From assembly GCF_030643905.1 (NCBI RefSeq), contig NZ_CP121446.1, forward strand, positions 1,736,001 through 1,800,000: a stretch of 64,000 nt of DNA, in the 5' to 3' direction. A program made the translations under genes and the position numbers. A model generated the notes under the pieces. The model saw only the letters and a list, made by a program, of their open reading frames with translations. It did not search any database and was not told the origin of the DNA. Numbering within the stretch: position 1 is the stretch's first letter; each line of letters begins with the position of its first letter. Source of the DNA: Flavobacterium sp. IMCC34852 (lineage in GTDB: Bacteria > Bacteroidota > Bacteroidia > Flavobacteriales > Flavobacteriaceae). Shown in pieces: positions 7,031-15,290 of this stretch.

Positions 7031-7732
7031 AGTTATTTTGAGTAATTTGAGTAAGTTATCAAATCCGCGCCATAGGCCACTGCTATCTTTTACTTCGTAA
7101 ATTTGGTAACTTTTATTATTAAATAAATGATATGTGTCTTGTGAAGAACACCAACCGGTATGATTACTTCTTAATTCTATTTCAAATTCTCTAAATAGCT
7201 CAATTTGTGCTTTTGTTAAAGTATATCTTTTGCCATTGTATTCAGCAACAATTTTGTTGTTAACCTTTGAAAGATTGAATTTTACTGGTTTATCGAACGT
7301 ACTGAAACAACCTTCATGGAAAAATTCTAAAAGCAAATTTTCTCCATTCTTTAATTCATCTATAAGTAGAACATTTTTATTTGATTCATAGTCTAGGTAG
7401 TCTAAACAAAGTTCTACTTTTTTTAATTCTGGTTCATTTATAGTCAATTGTACAGTGTTTTTTTGGTTGTAAATTGTCACATACTCAATGTAATATTTAC
7501 CGTATTCCAAATTTAAAATAATGAAATTGTTACTTAGTATTTCATATTCTTCAATTGTTTTAATTTTACTGCTATTTTCCTCTTTTTTAAATAGTTTAAA
7601 TTTGTTTTTAGGAATGTGTCTATTATCATATTTACAGTAGACAGGAATAATCTTCAATCTTCCAGTTTTAGTTGTTTCATTCTTAGAACAACTTCCAAAC
7701 ATTAATATCAAAATGATTATTAAAAATCTCAT
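7007..7732 (-). CDS. Lipoprotein of unknown function
   Basis: The 241-residue protein has a lipoprotein signal (ILILMFGSC, Cys at residue 15). The mature part is beta-rich, with several charged Lys/Glu runs and four further cysteines (in VYCKY, LCLDY, EGCFS and GWCSS) that could form disulfides. No known domain was recognised. The C-terminal residues NSSLG and the stop lie inside attC-like element E, so the tail is encoded by the junction sequence. It is a single-gene unit between elements E and F and has no obvious partner. Confidence 0.65.
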   Translation of the reverse strand: MRFLIIILILMFGSCSKNETTKTGRLKIIPVYCKYDNRHIPKNKFKLFKKEENSSKIKTIEEYEILSNNFIILNLEYGKYYIEYVTIYNQKNTVQLTINEPELKKVELCLDYLDYESNKNVLLIDELKNGENLLLEFFHEGCFSTFDKPVKFNLSKVNNKIVAEYNGKRYTLTKAQIELFREFEIELRSNHTGWCSSQDTYHLFNNKSYQIYEVKDSSGLWRGFDNLLKLLKITTTNSSLG

Positions 7733-7782
7733 ACGTTTTTTTTAAATGGATATTGTCGGTTTGCAAAGTTCCCACACAATTA

Positions 7783-7917
7783 CCGCTAACGTGCCGCTGC
7801 TAACCGACTGTTGCGAAGCCAGCGAACTGCGTACTGTCTGCTAAGATAAACTTTTTACGTAAAAAAAAGAGTATAAGTCAAGAGTATCTTGCAATAGCGG
7901 TTAACGGCTGTTGTGCG
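7783..7917 (-). repeat. attC-like imperfect palindrome F
   Basis: On the minus strand the arm ACAACAGCCGTTAACCGC-TATTGC pairs with GCAACAG-T-CGGTTAGCAGCGGC followed by ACGTTAGCGGT. The arms match apart from unpaired bases on one side, like the extrahelical bases of attC sites. The centre includes TTTTTACGTAAAAA. The element is homologous over most of its length to element I (10446-10584). Confidence 0.6.
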
Positions 7918-7937
7918 ATCGGCAATATCGAAGCAAT

Positions 7938-8663
7938 TTAGTTCAGTTCAAAATATTCTTTTTCACTCCATTCTAATTGATTGGGTAATTTTTGGTTGCT
8001 AAATTCAATATGAATTACTCTTCGTCTTTCGTTATTTGTTGTTTTGCTTGATGCATGAAAAATTAGAGGTTTCATAATCATTATTCCGCCTTTTTCAACT
8101 TCGCAAATTGATTCTGTTTCGTTTTCAATTACTATGTTTTCAGTTCTTACAATTCCTTTTGCGTGAGATTTATTAAGAACTTTTAACGCACCGTTGTCTT
8201 TTGTTGTTTTGTCAAGATGTATTCTTATTGTGAAATTTTGTTCTAAAATTTCTTTAGGCGGTTGAACCGCAAATTGATTTTGTTTATTTGTCCAATTTTC
8301 AAAATTCTCTGTTTCAACTTTTTTGTCGACAGAAATAGTTAAATCTTGATGATAAGCTACAAACCAATTTGATTTTTCCGGTTTGTCAAAATAAATTGAT
8401 TTTGTTATAAAATAACCTTCTCCAAAGATTGACTTTATGATTTCTTTCAAATTATGATTGAAAATATATTTTAGAGTTGCTGGAATTTCTTTGTGAAATT
8501 GACGAATAGCAAATAAATCCTCGGATTTTCTAAAAGTAGCATTTCTGTTTTCTGTTTCAGTAACTTTTTCTATTTCTGAAATGATTTTTTCAATTTCATT
8601 TTCAGAATAAACATTATCAATAATTGCAAAGCCTTCAGAATCTATTTCATTTATATATTTCAT
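7938..8663 (-). CDS. Phytanoyl-CoA dioxygenase (PhyH)-like iron/2-oxoglutarate oxygenase
   Basis: The 241-residue protein is cytoplasmic, with no signal peptide. It follows the PhyH family plan. The N-terminal helix GFAIIDNVYSENEIEKIISE is typical. The metal-binding HxD motif is in AYHQDLTIS, and the distal His is in PLIFHASSKT. The 2-oxoglutarate-binding Arg is probably in NNERRRVIHIEFS. The segment NGALKVLNKSHAKG is the usual family loop with the conserved SH. Enzymes of this family hydroxylate small molecules with Fe(II), O2 and 2-oxoglutarate; the substrate is not predictable. It is a lone gene between elements F and G. Confidence 0.85.
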   Translation of the reverse strand: MKYINEIDSEGFAIIDNVYSENEIEKIISEIEKVTETENRNATFRKSEDLFAIRQFHKEIPATLKYIFNHNLKEIIKSIFGEGYFITKSIYFDKPEKSNWFVAYHQDLTISVDKKVETENFENWTNKQNQFAVQPPKEILEQNFTIRIHLDKTTKDNGALKVLNKSHAKGIVRTENIVIENETESICEVEKGGIMIMKPLIFHASSKTTNNERRRVIHIEFSNQKLPNQLEWSEKEYFELN

Positions 8664-8689
8664 TTTTCAGCTTATTTTCTCTTGTAGAA

Positions 8690-8716
8690 TATGGTTGTCA
8701 ACTGCTGTTATGAGCT
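8690..8716 (-). repeat. Half attC-like element G
   Basis: On the minus strand this reads CTCATAACAGCAGTTGAC between the membrane-protein gene and the PhyH-like gene. Only the gene-end core (YAACAGC) is seen; no matching GTTA core was found before the next start. It may be a decayed or truncated element. Confidence 0.3.
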
Positions 8717-8755
8717 GGTTTGGTGAATTCAAGCTTAAATTAAGAATAATAAAAC

Positions 8756-8989
8756 TCAAACTCGTTTTAGTAATTCAGCGACTGTTGCTACAAATCCAAT
8801 CAATAAAATAATTAATGCGCCATATAGTCTATAATCTGAAAGAAAATGGTAATACTCATTTTCTTCCTCTGCCTTTTTTCTATTTGAAATTATCCACTTA
8901 CTTATAAGAAACCCAATCACAATGGAAACAATAATATAAAAAATTAGTGTTTTTGTGCTTTCATCTTGAATATACTTTACTAATAGCAT
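8756..8989 (-). CDS. Small two-helix membrane protein
   Basis: The 77-residue protein has two transmembrane helices, TLIFYIIVSIVIGFLISKWII (about residues 14-34) and LYGALIILLIGFVATVAEL (about 55-73), joined by a charged loop NRKKAEEENEYYHF. Nothing else was recognised. It is one unit between elements G and H, in the same direction as its neighbours. The frame is supported by the hydrophobic pattern and by the way it fills the interval between two repeats. Confidence 0.65.
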   Translation of the reverse strand: MLLVKYIQDESTKTLIFYIIVSIVIGFLISKWIISNRKKAEEENEYYHFLSDYRLYGALIILLIGFVATVAELLKRV

Positions 8990-9020
8990 TCTTGAAGGTT
9001 TTAGCGATTTTTGTGAACTA

Positions 9021-9156
9021 GCGCATAACGGTTTGGTGTAAAAGAAGTAGCGGATTTTGAACAGTTAAACTCTCCGTAACAAACGAAGATAGAAAACGAA
9101 ATTCAGTTTCCGCCACAACTTAAACCGCTATTTTTTTTACACCGTGTTATCGGCTG
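9021..9156 (-). repeat. attC-like palindrome H (strongest fold)
   Basis: On the minus strand the arm CCGATAACACGGTGTAAAAA runs into AAATAGCGG and pairs with CCGCTACTTCTTTTACACC followed by AAACCGTTATGCGC. The pairing covers about 25 bp with a few unpaired bases. The ends are AAC and GTTATGC, close to the attC cores. The centre (about 60 bp) is non-palindromic, like a variable terminal structure. Confidence 0.6.
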
Positions 9157-9189
9157 CCCTTCTTACAGTCAGCCAGTGTTGTATTTCAG

Positions 9190-10374
9190 TTACAAATAAC
9201 TCAGCCACCATTTGTCTTTATTATTTGATTTATAGGTCATATATTTTTTACAAAGCGGATAGAGAAGTAAGACAACACTAATCCAAATTACATAAACGAT
9301 GAAAAGTGAATATCCATAAGTTTTGAGGGTTTCACTCATAAAGCTTTTACCTGTTACAATCATATCCTGCCAATTGCCACCAAAAATTAAAATACCAATA
9401 ATTGCCAAAATGTGGATTACCAACATATGTAAAAAATAATAGAATAATGGCACTCTTCCGAAGACCAAAAAGAAATCTGTTATCTTATTTTTTATATTTT
9501 CAAAGGCATATAAAAATAACATTGCAGGTCCAAGTGTAATACAAAGAAACAACAGAGAAGGTGGGTACTTTGTGACCTTAAAAAAAGATAGGATTGATTT
9601 AGTGGTTGTATCTTGAACTGACCAAGGCATTAAATCGCCATATACATTAAATCCTCTTAAAATAACAAAAAGAAAAAGAGACCCTAAGCCTAATCTAAAC
9701 AGCCATTTTTTGCGAAGTGAAACGTCAAAATCTTTTTTATAAAATGAACCAAACAAGTAACCCAATGCCATTAGTCCAATCCAAGGAATAAGTGGATAAT
9801 GCAAAATAACCAAATGATTTGAACCATAGACTAACGCATTATCTTGGTGTAAAAAGTACCAAATAATGGATTGAAAACTTTGTCCTTGCATTACTATATT
9901 ATCCAAAGCATTATGCCCTGCAATTAGAATAATACCTACAAGCAAAATCACTTTTCTGGGAAGGTAAATAAGAAATGAAAGACATATCATACTAAATCCT
10001 ATTGCAAAAATCACTTGAAATATTTGAAGGCTATAAGTAACATCAAATGTCCAAATAAATGTATTAACCACTATTTCAAGAAAAATGAGCCAAATACCAC
10101 GAGTAAAAAGAAATTTAAAAAGTGCTGGCTTTGATTTGTTACTCCCATAGAGAAAGGCAGAAGTCCCCGACAAGAATACAAAAACAGGTGCACAGAAATT
10201 GGTAATAAAACGAGTAAAAAATAGCAACGGGGTTGTAGTCTGCAAATTTGTTGGGTCAATAAAAAATGAGCCATAATGAAAATAATCTCTAACGTGGTCT
10301 AATGCCATTATAACCATTACAACGCCTCGTAAGATGTCTATTGATTCTATTCTGGGTTTATTGAGTGCTGTCAT
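9190..10374 (-). CDS. DUF1624/heparan-glucosaminide acetyltransferase-like membrane protein
   Basis: The 394-residue protein starts with the family signature IESIDILRGVVMVIMALDHVRDYFHY and has about ten transmembrane helices. The His of ALDHVRD is the conserved residue of the DUF1624/YeiB-like transmembrane acyltransferases, which move acetyl groups from acetyl-CoA in the cytoplasm to substrates outside the membrane. The motifs VFVFLSGTSAFLYG and PLFYYFLHMLVIH also fit. The substrate is unknown. It is a lone gene between elements H and I. The ATG at 10374 is the natural start because the signature begins right after it. Confidence 0.85.
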   Translation of the reverse strand: MTALNKPRIESIDILRGVVMVIMALDHVRDYFHYGSFFIDPTNLQTTTPLLFFTRFITNFCAPVFVFLSGTSAFLYGSNKSKPALFKFLFTRGIWLIFLEIVVNTFIWTFDVTYSLQIFQVIFAIGFSMICLSFLIYLPRKVILLVGIILIAGHNALDNIVMQGQSFQSIIWYFLHQDNALVYGSNHLVILHYPLIPWIGLMALGYLFGSFYKKDFDVSLRKKWLFRLGLGSLFLFVILRGFNVYGDLMPWSVQDTTTKSILSFFKVTKYPPSLLFLCITLGPAMLFLYAFENIKNKITDFFLVFGRVPLFYYFLHMLVIHILAIIGILIFGGNWQDMIVTGKSFMSETLKTYGYSLFIVYVIWISVVLLLYPLCKKYMTYKSNNKDKWWLSYL

Positions 10375-10445
10375 AATTCAGTTATAAGAGGTTTTGGTTA
10401 TTGCAAATTATATTGCTCATTTTCGTAGTGTGTCGCCATAGGGTT

Positions 10446-10584
10446 GCCGATAACGTTTCGCCGCTAACCGACTGTTGCGAAGCCAGCGAACTGGGTACTG
10501 TCAGCTAAGATAATAGTTTTACGTGAAAAACAGACGTGAAACCACGAAAATCCAGCAATAGCGGTTAACGGCTGTTAGCGGTTG
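10446..10584 (-). repeat. attC-like imperfect palindrome I
   Basis: On the minus strand it opens CGCTAACAGCCGTTAACCGC and closes GGTTAGCGGCGAAACGTTATCGGC, with arms that pair except for a few extra bases. About 60 bp of the inner part (AGCGAACTG...TACTGTC...CTAAGATA) matches element F. The two elements bound different genes, so the similarity belongs to the junction and not to the genes. Confidence 0.6.
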
Positions 10585-10592
10585 TTTCCTAA

Positions 10593-11489
10593 TCAATATT
10601 TAATTTTTTGAGAATACTTTGGAACAGAATCTTTTTTACAGTTATCTTCTTCCAATAGTTCATCGAAATTTAATATTAAAACTTTAGTTGCAACTGAGTC
10701 TTTTGATTTTCTTCCCTGAATAGTGTCATAAACTTCTATGAAGACATACTTATCATTAAAGTATTGTAACTTATGGATTTTGTTAGGGTAAAGTTTATCG
10801 ACTTTGCAATCAATCTGCTGTGTGTTAATTAAATCTCTTGGAACAAGCAATATTACGTGAAACATTATAAAAACCTTTCCTAAGAAAAACAACCAAAATC
10901 CTAACACTGGATATGATAGCATGTAGTGTCCGTAACCGCCTTCACGTGGTTCTTCAAATTTCAAAGAAGCATATCTAATAAAGATTACAAATGATAGAAT
11001 TAAGAAACCTACTATTGCGAGAAATAACATCCACAGATTTTGACTAGTATTGTTATCATCTAAATTTCGACCAGCATATATTGTCAATAAGTAGAAAGCA
11101 CCAAAGCAAAAGGTAAAAGTAAGAACATCTCCCAAGAGAACAGAAATTTCTTCACCAATTTTAATTGTCTTATATGGTTTCTTTGGAGGATCAATGATAT
11201 ATAATCCCGCTAAAAAAATGATTCCCATTATTACAACAAAAGAAAAAATAACAACTAAAATGCCATCAGCAATTATTTGGCTAACAGAAAAAAAACGAAT
11301 TAGAGGAAGTTTAATACTGATTAATTCTAACGCCTGCCAAATTCCTCCAAGAGTTGCGGGGATTACAACAAGAGAACTCAGGTAATTGTGGAAAAAGTTT
11401 AGTAGCTTACGGAAAAAGGTTTTAAATGCTTTTTTTCTTCTTTCGCGTTCTTCAAAATAAAATGTCAAATCTTCTTGAGTTTGTTCCAT
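10593..11489 (-). CDS. Four-to-six-helix membrane protein of unknown function
   Basis: The 298-residue product starts at ATG 11489 (MEQTQEDLTFYFEERERRKK). The frame is open to 11624, but those extra 45 codons run through the lone core and flanking repeat, so the internal start is preferred. After a charged amphipathic N-terminus there are about six hydrophobic segments (for example ILVVIFSFVVIMGIIFLAG, LWMLFLAIVGFLILSFVIF, GFWLFFLGKVFIMFHVIL), then a soluble C-terminal domain rich in Lys and Asp (residues about 215-298). No family was recognised. It is the first gene of array 2. Confidence 0.7.
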   Translation of the reverse strand: MEQTQEDLTFYFEERERRKKAFKTFFRKLLNFFHNYLSSLVVIPATLGGIWQALELISIKLPLIRFFSVSQIIADGILVVIFSFVVIMGIIFLAGLYIIDPPKKPYKTIKIGEEISVLLGDVLTFTFCFGAFYLLTIYAGRNLDDNNTSQNLWMLFLAIVGFLILSFVIFIRYASLKFEEPREGGYGHYMLSYPVLGFWLFFLGKVFIMFHVILLVPRDLINTQQIDCKVDKLYPNKIHKLQYFNDKYVFIEVYDTIQGRKSKDSVATKVLILNFDELLEEDNCKKDSVPKYSQKIKY

Positions 11490-11548
11490 GTAAAATAAAT
11501 AAATTAAATTCAGCATTTCGATCTCTGGATGCTGAATGGCCAAGAAAT

Positions 11549-11566
11549 AACCGCTAACGTGCCGAT
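11549..11566 (-). other. Lone attC/attI-like core at the head of array 2
   Basis: On the minus strand this reads GGCACGTTAGCGGTTATT upstream of the first gene of array 2. It has the same ACGTTAGCGG core as element F but no paired partner on the gene side. It stands 28-31 bp from the 79-bp repeat copy at 11594-11672, mirroring the arrangement at 3132-3263. A further CAGCTGTTGCG at 11703-11713 could be its distant partner. Confidence 0.35.
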
Positions 11567-11593
11567 AAGTATGATTATCATCAGCTATGTTTT

Positions 11594-11672
11594 CAAATTT
11601 AACCAATTTCCCACCACCAACCAATCCCCATCAATAGGGATTTTACCTTAAGTTATTAACATAAAATTCTTA
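11594..11672. repeat. 79-bp repeat marking the head of array 2 (copy 2)
   Basis: This is the second copy of the repeat at 3185-3263, with the same length, no gaps and 10 mismatches. It lies in the gene-free stretch 11490-11977, which also holds a lone core, an 11-bp tandem repeat (11710-11764) and two heptamer arrays. No gene was seen in that stretch. Confidence 0.7.
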
Positions 11673-11709
11673 TAAATACGCCATTAAAAGCTAATATTCA
11701 TACAGCTGT

Positions 11710-11764
11710 TGCGTCATATCAACGTCATAGTAACGTCATAGTAACGTCATGGTAATGTCATGAA
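11710..11764. repeat. Five 11-bp tandem repeats
   Basis: Units of 11 bp with consensus AACGTCATAGT run from 11710 to 11764 (the first and last are diverged). The period is close to one helical turn, so a protein bound to each would lie on one face of the DNA. This array follows the 79-bp repeat, in the place where the 41-bp hairpin array follows copy 1. Confidence 0.75.
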
Positions 11765-11809
11765 AGCATTTAAGGCGGTTTGGGGAGTAATGGGGAATCA
11801 GTGATTGGT

Positions 11810-11858
11810 GTTCAGTGTTCAGTGTTCAGTATTCAGTATTCAGTGTTCAGTATTCAGC
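11810..11858. repeat. Seven heptamers of the NTTCAGT family
   Basis: Seven consecutive 7-bp units (GTTCAGT three times, ATTCAGT twice, GTTCAGT, ATTCAGC) without a break. The same family is found at 3599-3640, 31176-31203 (reverse strand) and 36251-36278. Confidence 0.85.
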
Positions 11859-11947
11859 GCTCTGTGTATCTCCAATTTTCTCCGTGAATCTCTGTGTAAC
11901 TAAACAACTCCTCAAAAAAAAAACCACTCACTTTCGCGAATGGTTTT

Positions 11948-11977
11948 ACTTCGTACTTCGTACTTTTCACTTCGTAC
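11948..11977. repeat. Heptamers of the ACTTCGT family
   Basis: Four 7-bp units (ACTTCGT, ACTTCGT, ACTTTTC, ACTTCGT) abut the TAA stop of the propeller-amidohydrolase gene, which lies at 11978-11980 on the minus strand. The repeat is therefore placed directly at the 3' end of the gene. Confidence 0.75.
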
Positions 11978-14900
11978 TTAATTATGAATCGCATCACAAC
12001 AATGGTGCTCCATAAAACTCTCGGTTTCTTCGTGCCATGGGAAGGCCGCGTTGTATTTGCTGTTTTCCCAATAGAATTTTTTACGGGCTTTAGGCTCGTT
12101 GCCTTCTTCGTTCATCGTTTCGGAGTTGTACATTCTGCCGTTGGCTATGGTATAAAGCAGCGTGGCCGAGTTCTGAATATCGTCTAAAGGATTTTTGTCT
12201 AAGACTAAAATGTCGGCCAATTTACCGGCTTCCAGTGAACCAATGTCTTTACCGGCACCAATATAGTTGGCGGCGTTGATGGTGGCGGTTTTTAAGGTTT
12301 CTAAGTTGCTCATACCACCTTGGTTGATGCTCCACAATTCCCAGTGGGCACCCAAACCTTGTAATTGTCCGTGTGCTCCCATATTGACTTTCACACCATT
12401 ATCAGCCATTTTTTTGGCGGTTTGTGAAGTCAGGATATGGTCGTTTTGGTATTCTTCCTCAGGCGCCATCGTACGGAAACGCGAGCGCGAATCGATGATG
12501 CTTCTTGGGGTGAATTGCAATAGTTTTTTGTTTTCGTATACGTTGGTTTTTTGGTACCAATAATACTCGGCATTCAAGCCACCATAGTTTACAATAAGCG
12601 TAGGCGTGTAACCCACACCGCTTTTGCCCCAAACTTCTAACACATCTTTATACACCGGCGTTACCGGAATATTGTGTTCCACTCCGGTATGACCGTCAAT
12701 GACCATCGTCATGTTGTGGAAGAAATTCGAACCGCCTTCGGGTACTACATTAATGCCTTCTTCACGAGCGGCTTGTAATACTTGCTGGCGTTGGTCACGA
12801 CGCGGTTGGTTATAACTCTTCACTGATAATGCCCCAAAAGCTTTGGTGCGTTTGATAGACGAACGCGCATCGTCAAGTCCGTTTACAACCGCTTTAAAAT
12901 CGCCATCGGCACCGTATAAAATAAAACCGGTTGAATAAATTCTGGGCCCAACAATAGCACCGCTTTTTACCATTTCTGAAAGGGTAAATATCGATTCGGT
13001 ATTGGAAGACGGATCATGTGAAGTGGTGACCCCAAAAGCCAAATTAGCATAAAACTGCCAGTTTTGTTGGGTCGTCAATCCGTAACGGAAAGCACCTACG
13101 TGGGCATGGGCATCGACCATACCCGGCATTAATGTTTTGCCGCTTAAATCGTATACTCTGGCATCGGCAGGAACCGTAACTTCACCGGCATTTCCAACCG
13201 CTTCAATGCGGTTTTGGTTAACAATGACAGTTCCTTTTTCAATCACTTTATCGCCATTCATGGTAATGATACGAGCGTTGGTTAACGCTAGTTTTCCTTT
13301 GGGTTTATCGACTTTAGAAGTCAAACCAATTTTAATTCCGGTATCGGTTGGTTTCTCTACTTTCTCAGGTGAACCCGGTAAAAAAGTAAAGCGGTCTTTT
13401 AATTCGTTGGTGTAATAAGTATCACCCAAAGTCCACATTACTTTTTGGCTGTTGGTAGCCCAATGCAAATTAATTCCGGCATCTTTAGACAATTCCGAAA
13501 CCGGTACGGCTGTCGATTTATTGTCTAAATCACTTTCTTGCCCGTTCATGTTCAAAGGGGCTACATAGGCTTTGTGCAAGTGCATAAAAGCAATCCATTG
13601 GTTGTCGGGACTCGGCACTAATCTATTAGCATATTTCGATTTGATGTGGGTTCTTTCGTCTTTGCCATTCAAATCCACACTTTTCAATTCTTTGGTCAAG
13701 TTCCCGAAAAACACGCCTCCGGTTTGGTAGAAAATGCGGTTGCCGTCTTTGGTAAACAAAGGATATTCTCCACTCGAACCAATAAACTTACTTTTCCCGC
13801 CACTGCTGCTCATAGTATAAATTCCCGGTTTTTTAGAGAAAGCCATACCTTGGTCGAGGTTGCCGTCTTCTTTGCGGTACACTATGGTTTTTCCGTCAGG
13901 CGATAGGGAAGGCGTTCTGTAAATGCCTTTTTCAGAAGTCAGTTTCACCGAGTTTTTCCCGTCTAAACCAATTCTGCGAATGCTGCCCAATTCGGTATCG
14001 TTCCAGGTTACATAAACGATGCTTTTGCTGTCGGAGGTAAAAGTCGGTTCGGCTTCAAAGTCGGTGCCGTTGGTCAAACGTTTAGGTGTTCCGTTAGGTA
14101 AAGCTTTCGTCCAAAGGTAACCTAAAGCTCTAAACGCAAGTGTTTTTCCGTCAGGCGAAGTCACGGCATCGCGTATCATTTTTACGGTGAAATCAGTATC
14201 TGAAATCGGGGTGTTAAAATGCACTCGGTCTGCCACCTCAATCGATACCTCTGCCGAAAAAGGAATGTTGGTTACCGTTGAAGACTTGGTATTGATTTTA
14301 TTGATTTTGCCACCAAACCATATTACGATATCTTCATTATTAGGCATCCAATTGAAGTTAGGATACACGCCAAATAAGGCCCAAGCGGTTTGTTGGTCTT
14401 TGTCGAGTTTGTCAAACACCGGCCATTCTTCACCGGTTTCTAAATCGTGTAAGTACAAAACGGTACTGGTTCCGATTCGCTTAATGAAAGCCAATAGCTT
14501 ACCGTCAGGCGACACTTGCGGACGCGCTGCACCGCCCGGACCACCGGTGATGGTTTCTAATTTTCCGGTTTCGAATTCGTAGCGCTTGATGACATAAATT
14601 TCGTTATGCGGATCTTTATTATATTGAAAGTAACCACCCGGATACATGTCTTCGCTAAAGTACAAATACTTACCATCTCTAGAAATATTGGGCTCGTTAA
14701 CGTCTTGTTGGTCGTTTTTGCGTTTGGTAAGTTGTACACCGCTACCGCCACTGATGTGATATTGCCACATTTCTCCGGCACCGGCAGAACGTTGAGAGGT
14801 AAAGTTTTTTCTGCCCACGATATAATTTCCGTCGGGCATCCAAGCCGGATTGCTCATTAGGCGAAAATCTTCTTTCGAAACCTGTTTGGCATTGGTCCCA

Positions 14901-15265
14901 TCGGCATTCATTACCCAAAGGTTATCACCGCCACCGGCATCACTGGTAAAGGCAATTTTCTTCCCATCGGCACTAAAACGGGGTTGTATTTCAAACGGAA
15001 TTCCGGAACGCAACACTTTGGCTTTGCCACCGGCAATCGGCATACTGTAAATATCGCCCAACATATCAAAAACGATAGTTGTACCATCCGGACTAACATC
15101 AAGGTTCATCCAAGTACCTTCGGTAGTCGTGAAGTTTTGGGTTTTGTAGTTGAAACTGTCACCGGGTTTGGCAACATCCCATTTTGGGGTTTCCGTTTTT
15201 TCTTGAGCGTTAGCAAAGGTAAAAGTCAACGCAATCAGTGAAAGAGTTATTTTTTTGAATATCAT
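11978..15265 (-). CDS. Secreted propeller-amidohydrolase fusion protein
   Basis: The 1095-residue protein starts at ATG 15265 (MIFKKITLSLIALTFTFANA, a signal peptide); the open frame reaches 15418 but runs through a repeat. Residues about 40-650 hold TolB/PD40-type blades (YLYFSEDMYPGG, ADGKKIAFTSDAGG, SPDGKTIVYRKEDG). Residues about 670-1060 are a metal-dependent amidohydrolase with the metal-binding HxH motif in MPGMVDAHAHVGAF and the closing GSLEAGKLADILVLD. Similar fusions in Bacteroidota act on peptides or imides in the periplasm; the substrate is unknown. The C-terminus ends MEHHCCDAIHN. It stands alone, with a permease gene upstream on the same strand. Confidence 0.85.
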   Translation of the reverse strand: MIFKKITLSLIALTFTFANAQEKTETPKWDVAKPGDSFNYKTQNFTTTEGTWMNLDVSPDGTTIVFDMLGDIYSMPIAGGKAKVLRSGIPFEIQPRFSADGKKIAFTSDAGGGDNLWVMNADGTNAKQVSKEDFRLMSNPAWMPDGNYIVGRKNFTSQRSAGAGEMWQYHISGGSGVQLTKRKNDQQDVNEPNISRDGKYLYFSEDMYPGGYFQYNKDPHNEIYVIKRYEFETGKLETITGGPGGAARPQVSPDGKLLAFIKRIGTSTVLYLHDLETGEEWPVFDKLDKDQQTAWALFGVYPNFNWMPNNEDIVIWFGGKINKINTKSSTVTNIPFSAEVSIEVADRVHFNTPISDTDFTVKMIRDAVTSPDGKTLAFRALGYLWTKALPNGTPKRLTNGTDFEAEPTFTSDSKSIVYVTWNDTELGSIRRIGLDGKNSVKLTSEKGIYRTPSLSPDGKTIVYRKEDGNLDQGMAFSKKPGIYTMSSSGGKSKFIGSSGEYPLFTKDGNRIFYQTGGVFFGNLTKELKSVDLNGKDERTHIKSKYANRLVPSPDNQWIAFMHLHKAYVAPLNMNGQESDLDNKSTAVPVSELSKDAGINLHWATNSQKVMWTLGDTYYTNELKDRFTFLPGSPEKVEKPTDTGIKIGLTSKVDKPKGKLALTNARIITMNGDKVIEKGTVIVNQNRIEAVGNAGEVTVPADARVYDLSGKTLMPGMVDAHAHVGAFRYGLTTQQNWQFYANLAFGVTTSHDPSSNTESIFTLSEMVKSGAIVGPRIYSTGFILYGADGDFKAVVNGLDDARSSIKRTKAFGALSVKSYNQPRRDQRQQVLQAAREEGINVVPEGGSNFFHNMTMVIDGHTGVEHNIPVTPVYKDVLEVWGKSGVGYTPTLIVNYGGLNAEYYWYQKTNVYENKKLLQFTPRSIIDSRSRFRTMAPEEEYQNDHILTSQTAKKMADNGVKVNMGAHGQLQGLGAHWELWSINQGGMSNLETLKTATINAANYIGAGKDIGSLEAGKLADILVLDKNPLDDIQNSATLLYTIANGRMYNSETMNEEGNEPKARKKFYWENSKYNAAFPWHEETESFMEHHCCDAIHN

Positions 15266-15290
15266 AAGTTGAAGTGTGTTTGTCAAAAGT

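Noticed and set aside
14187..14582. Plus-strand frame of 131 codons antisense to the propeller-amidohydrolase
   Set aside because: It is an antisense shadow within a well-supported gene; no known domain.
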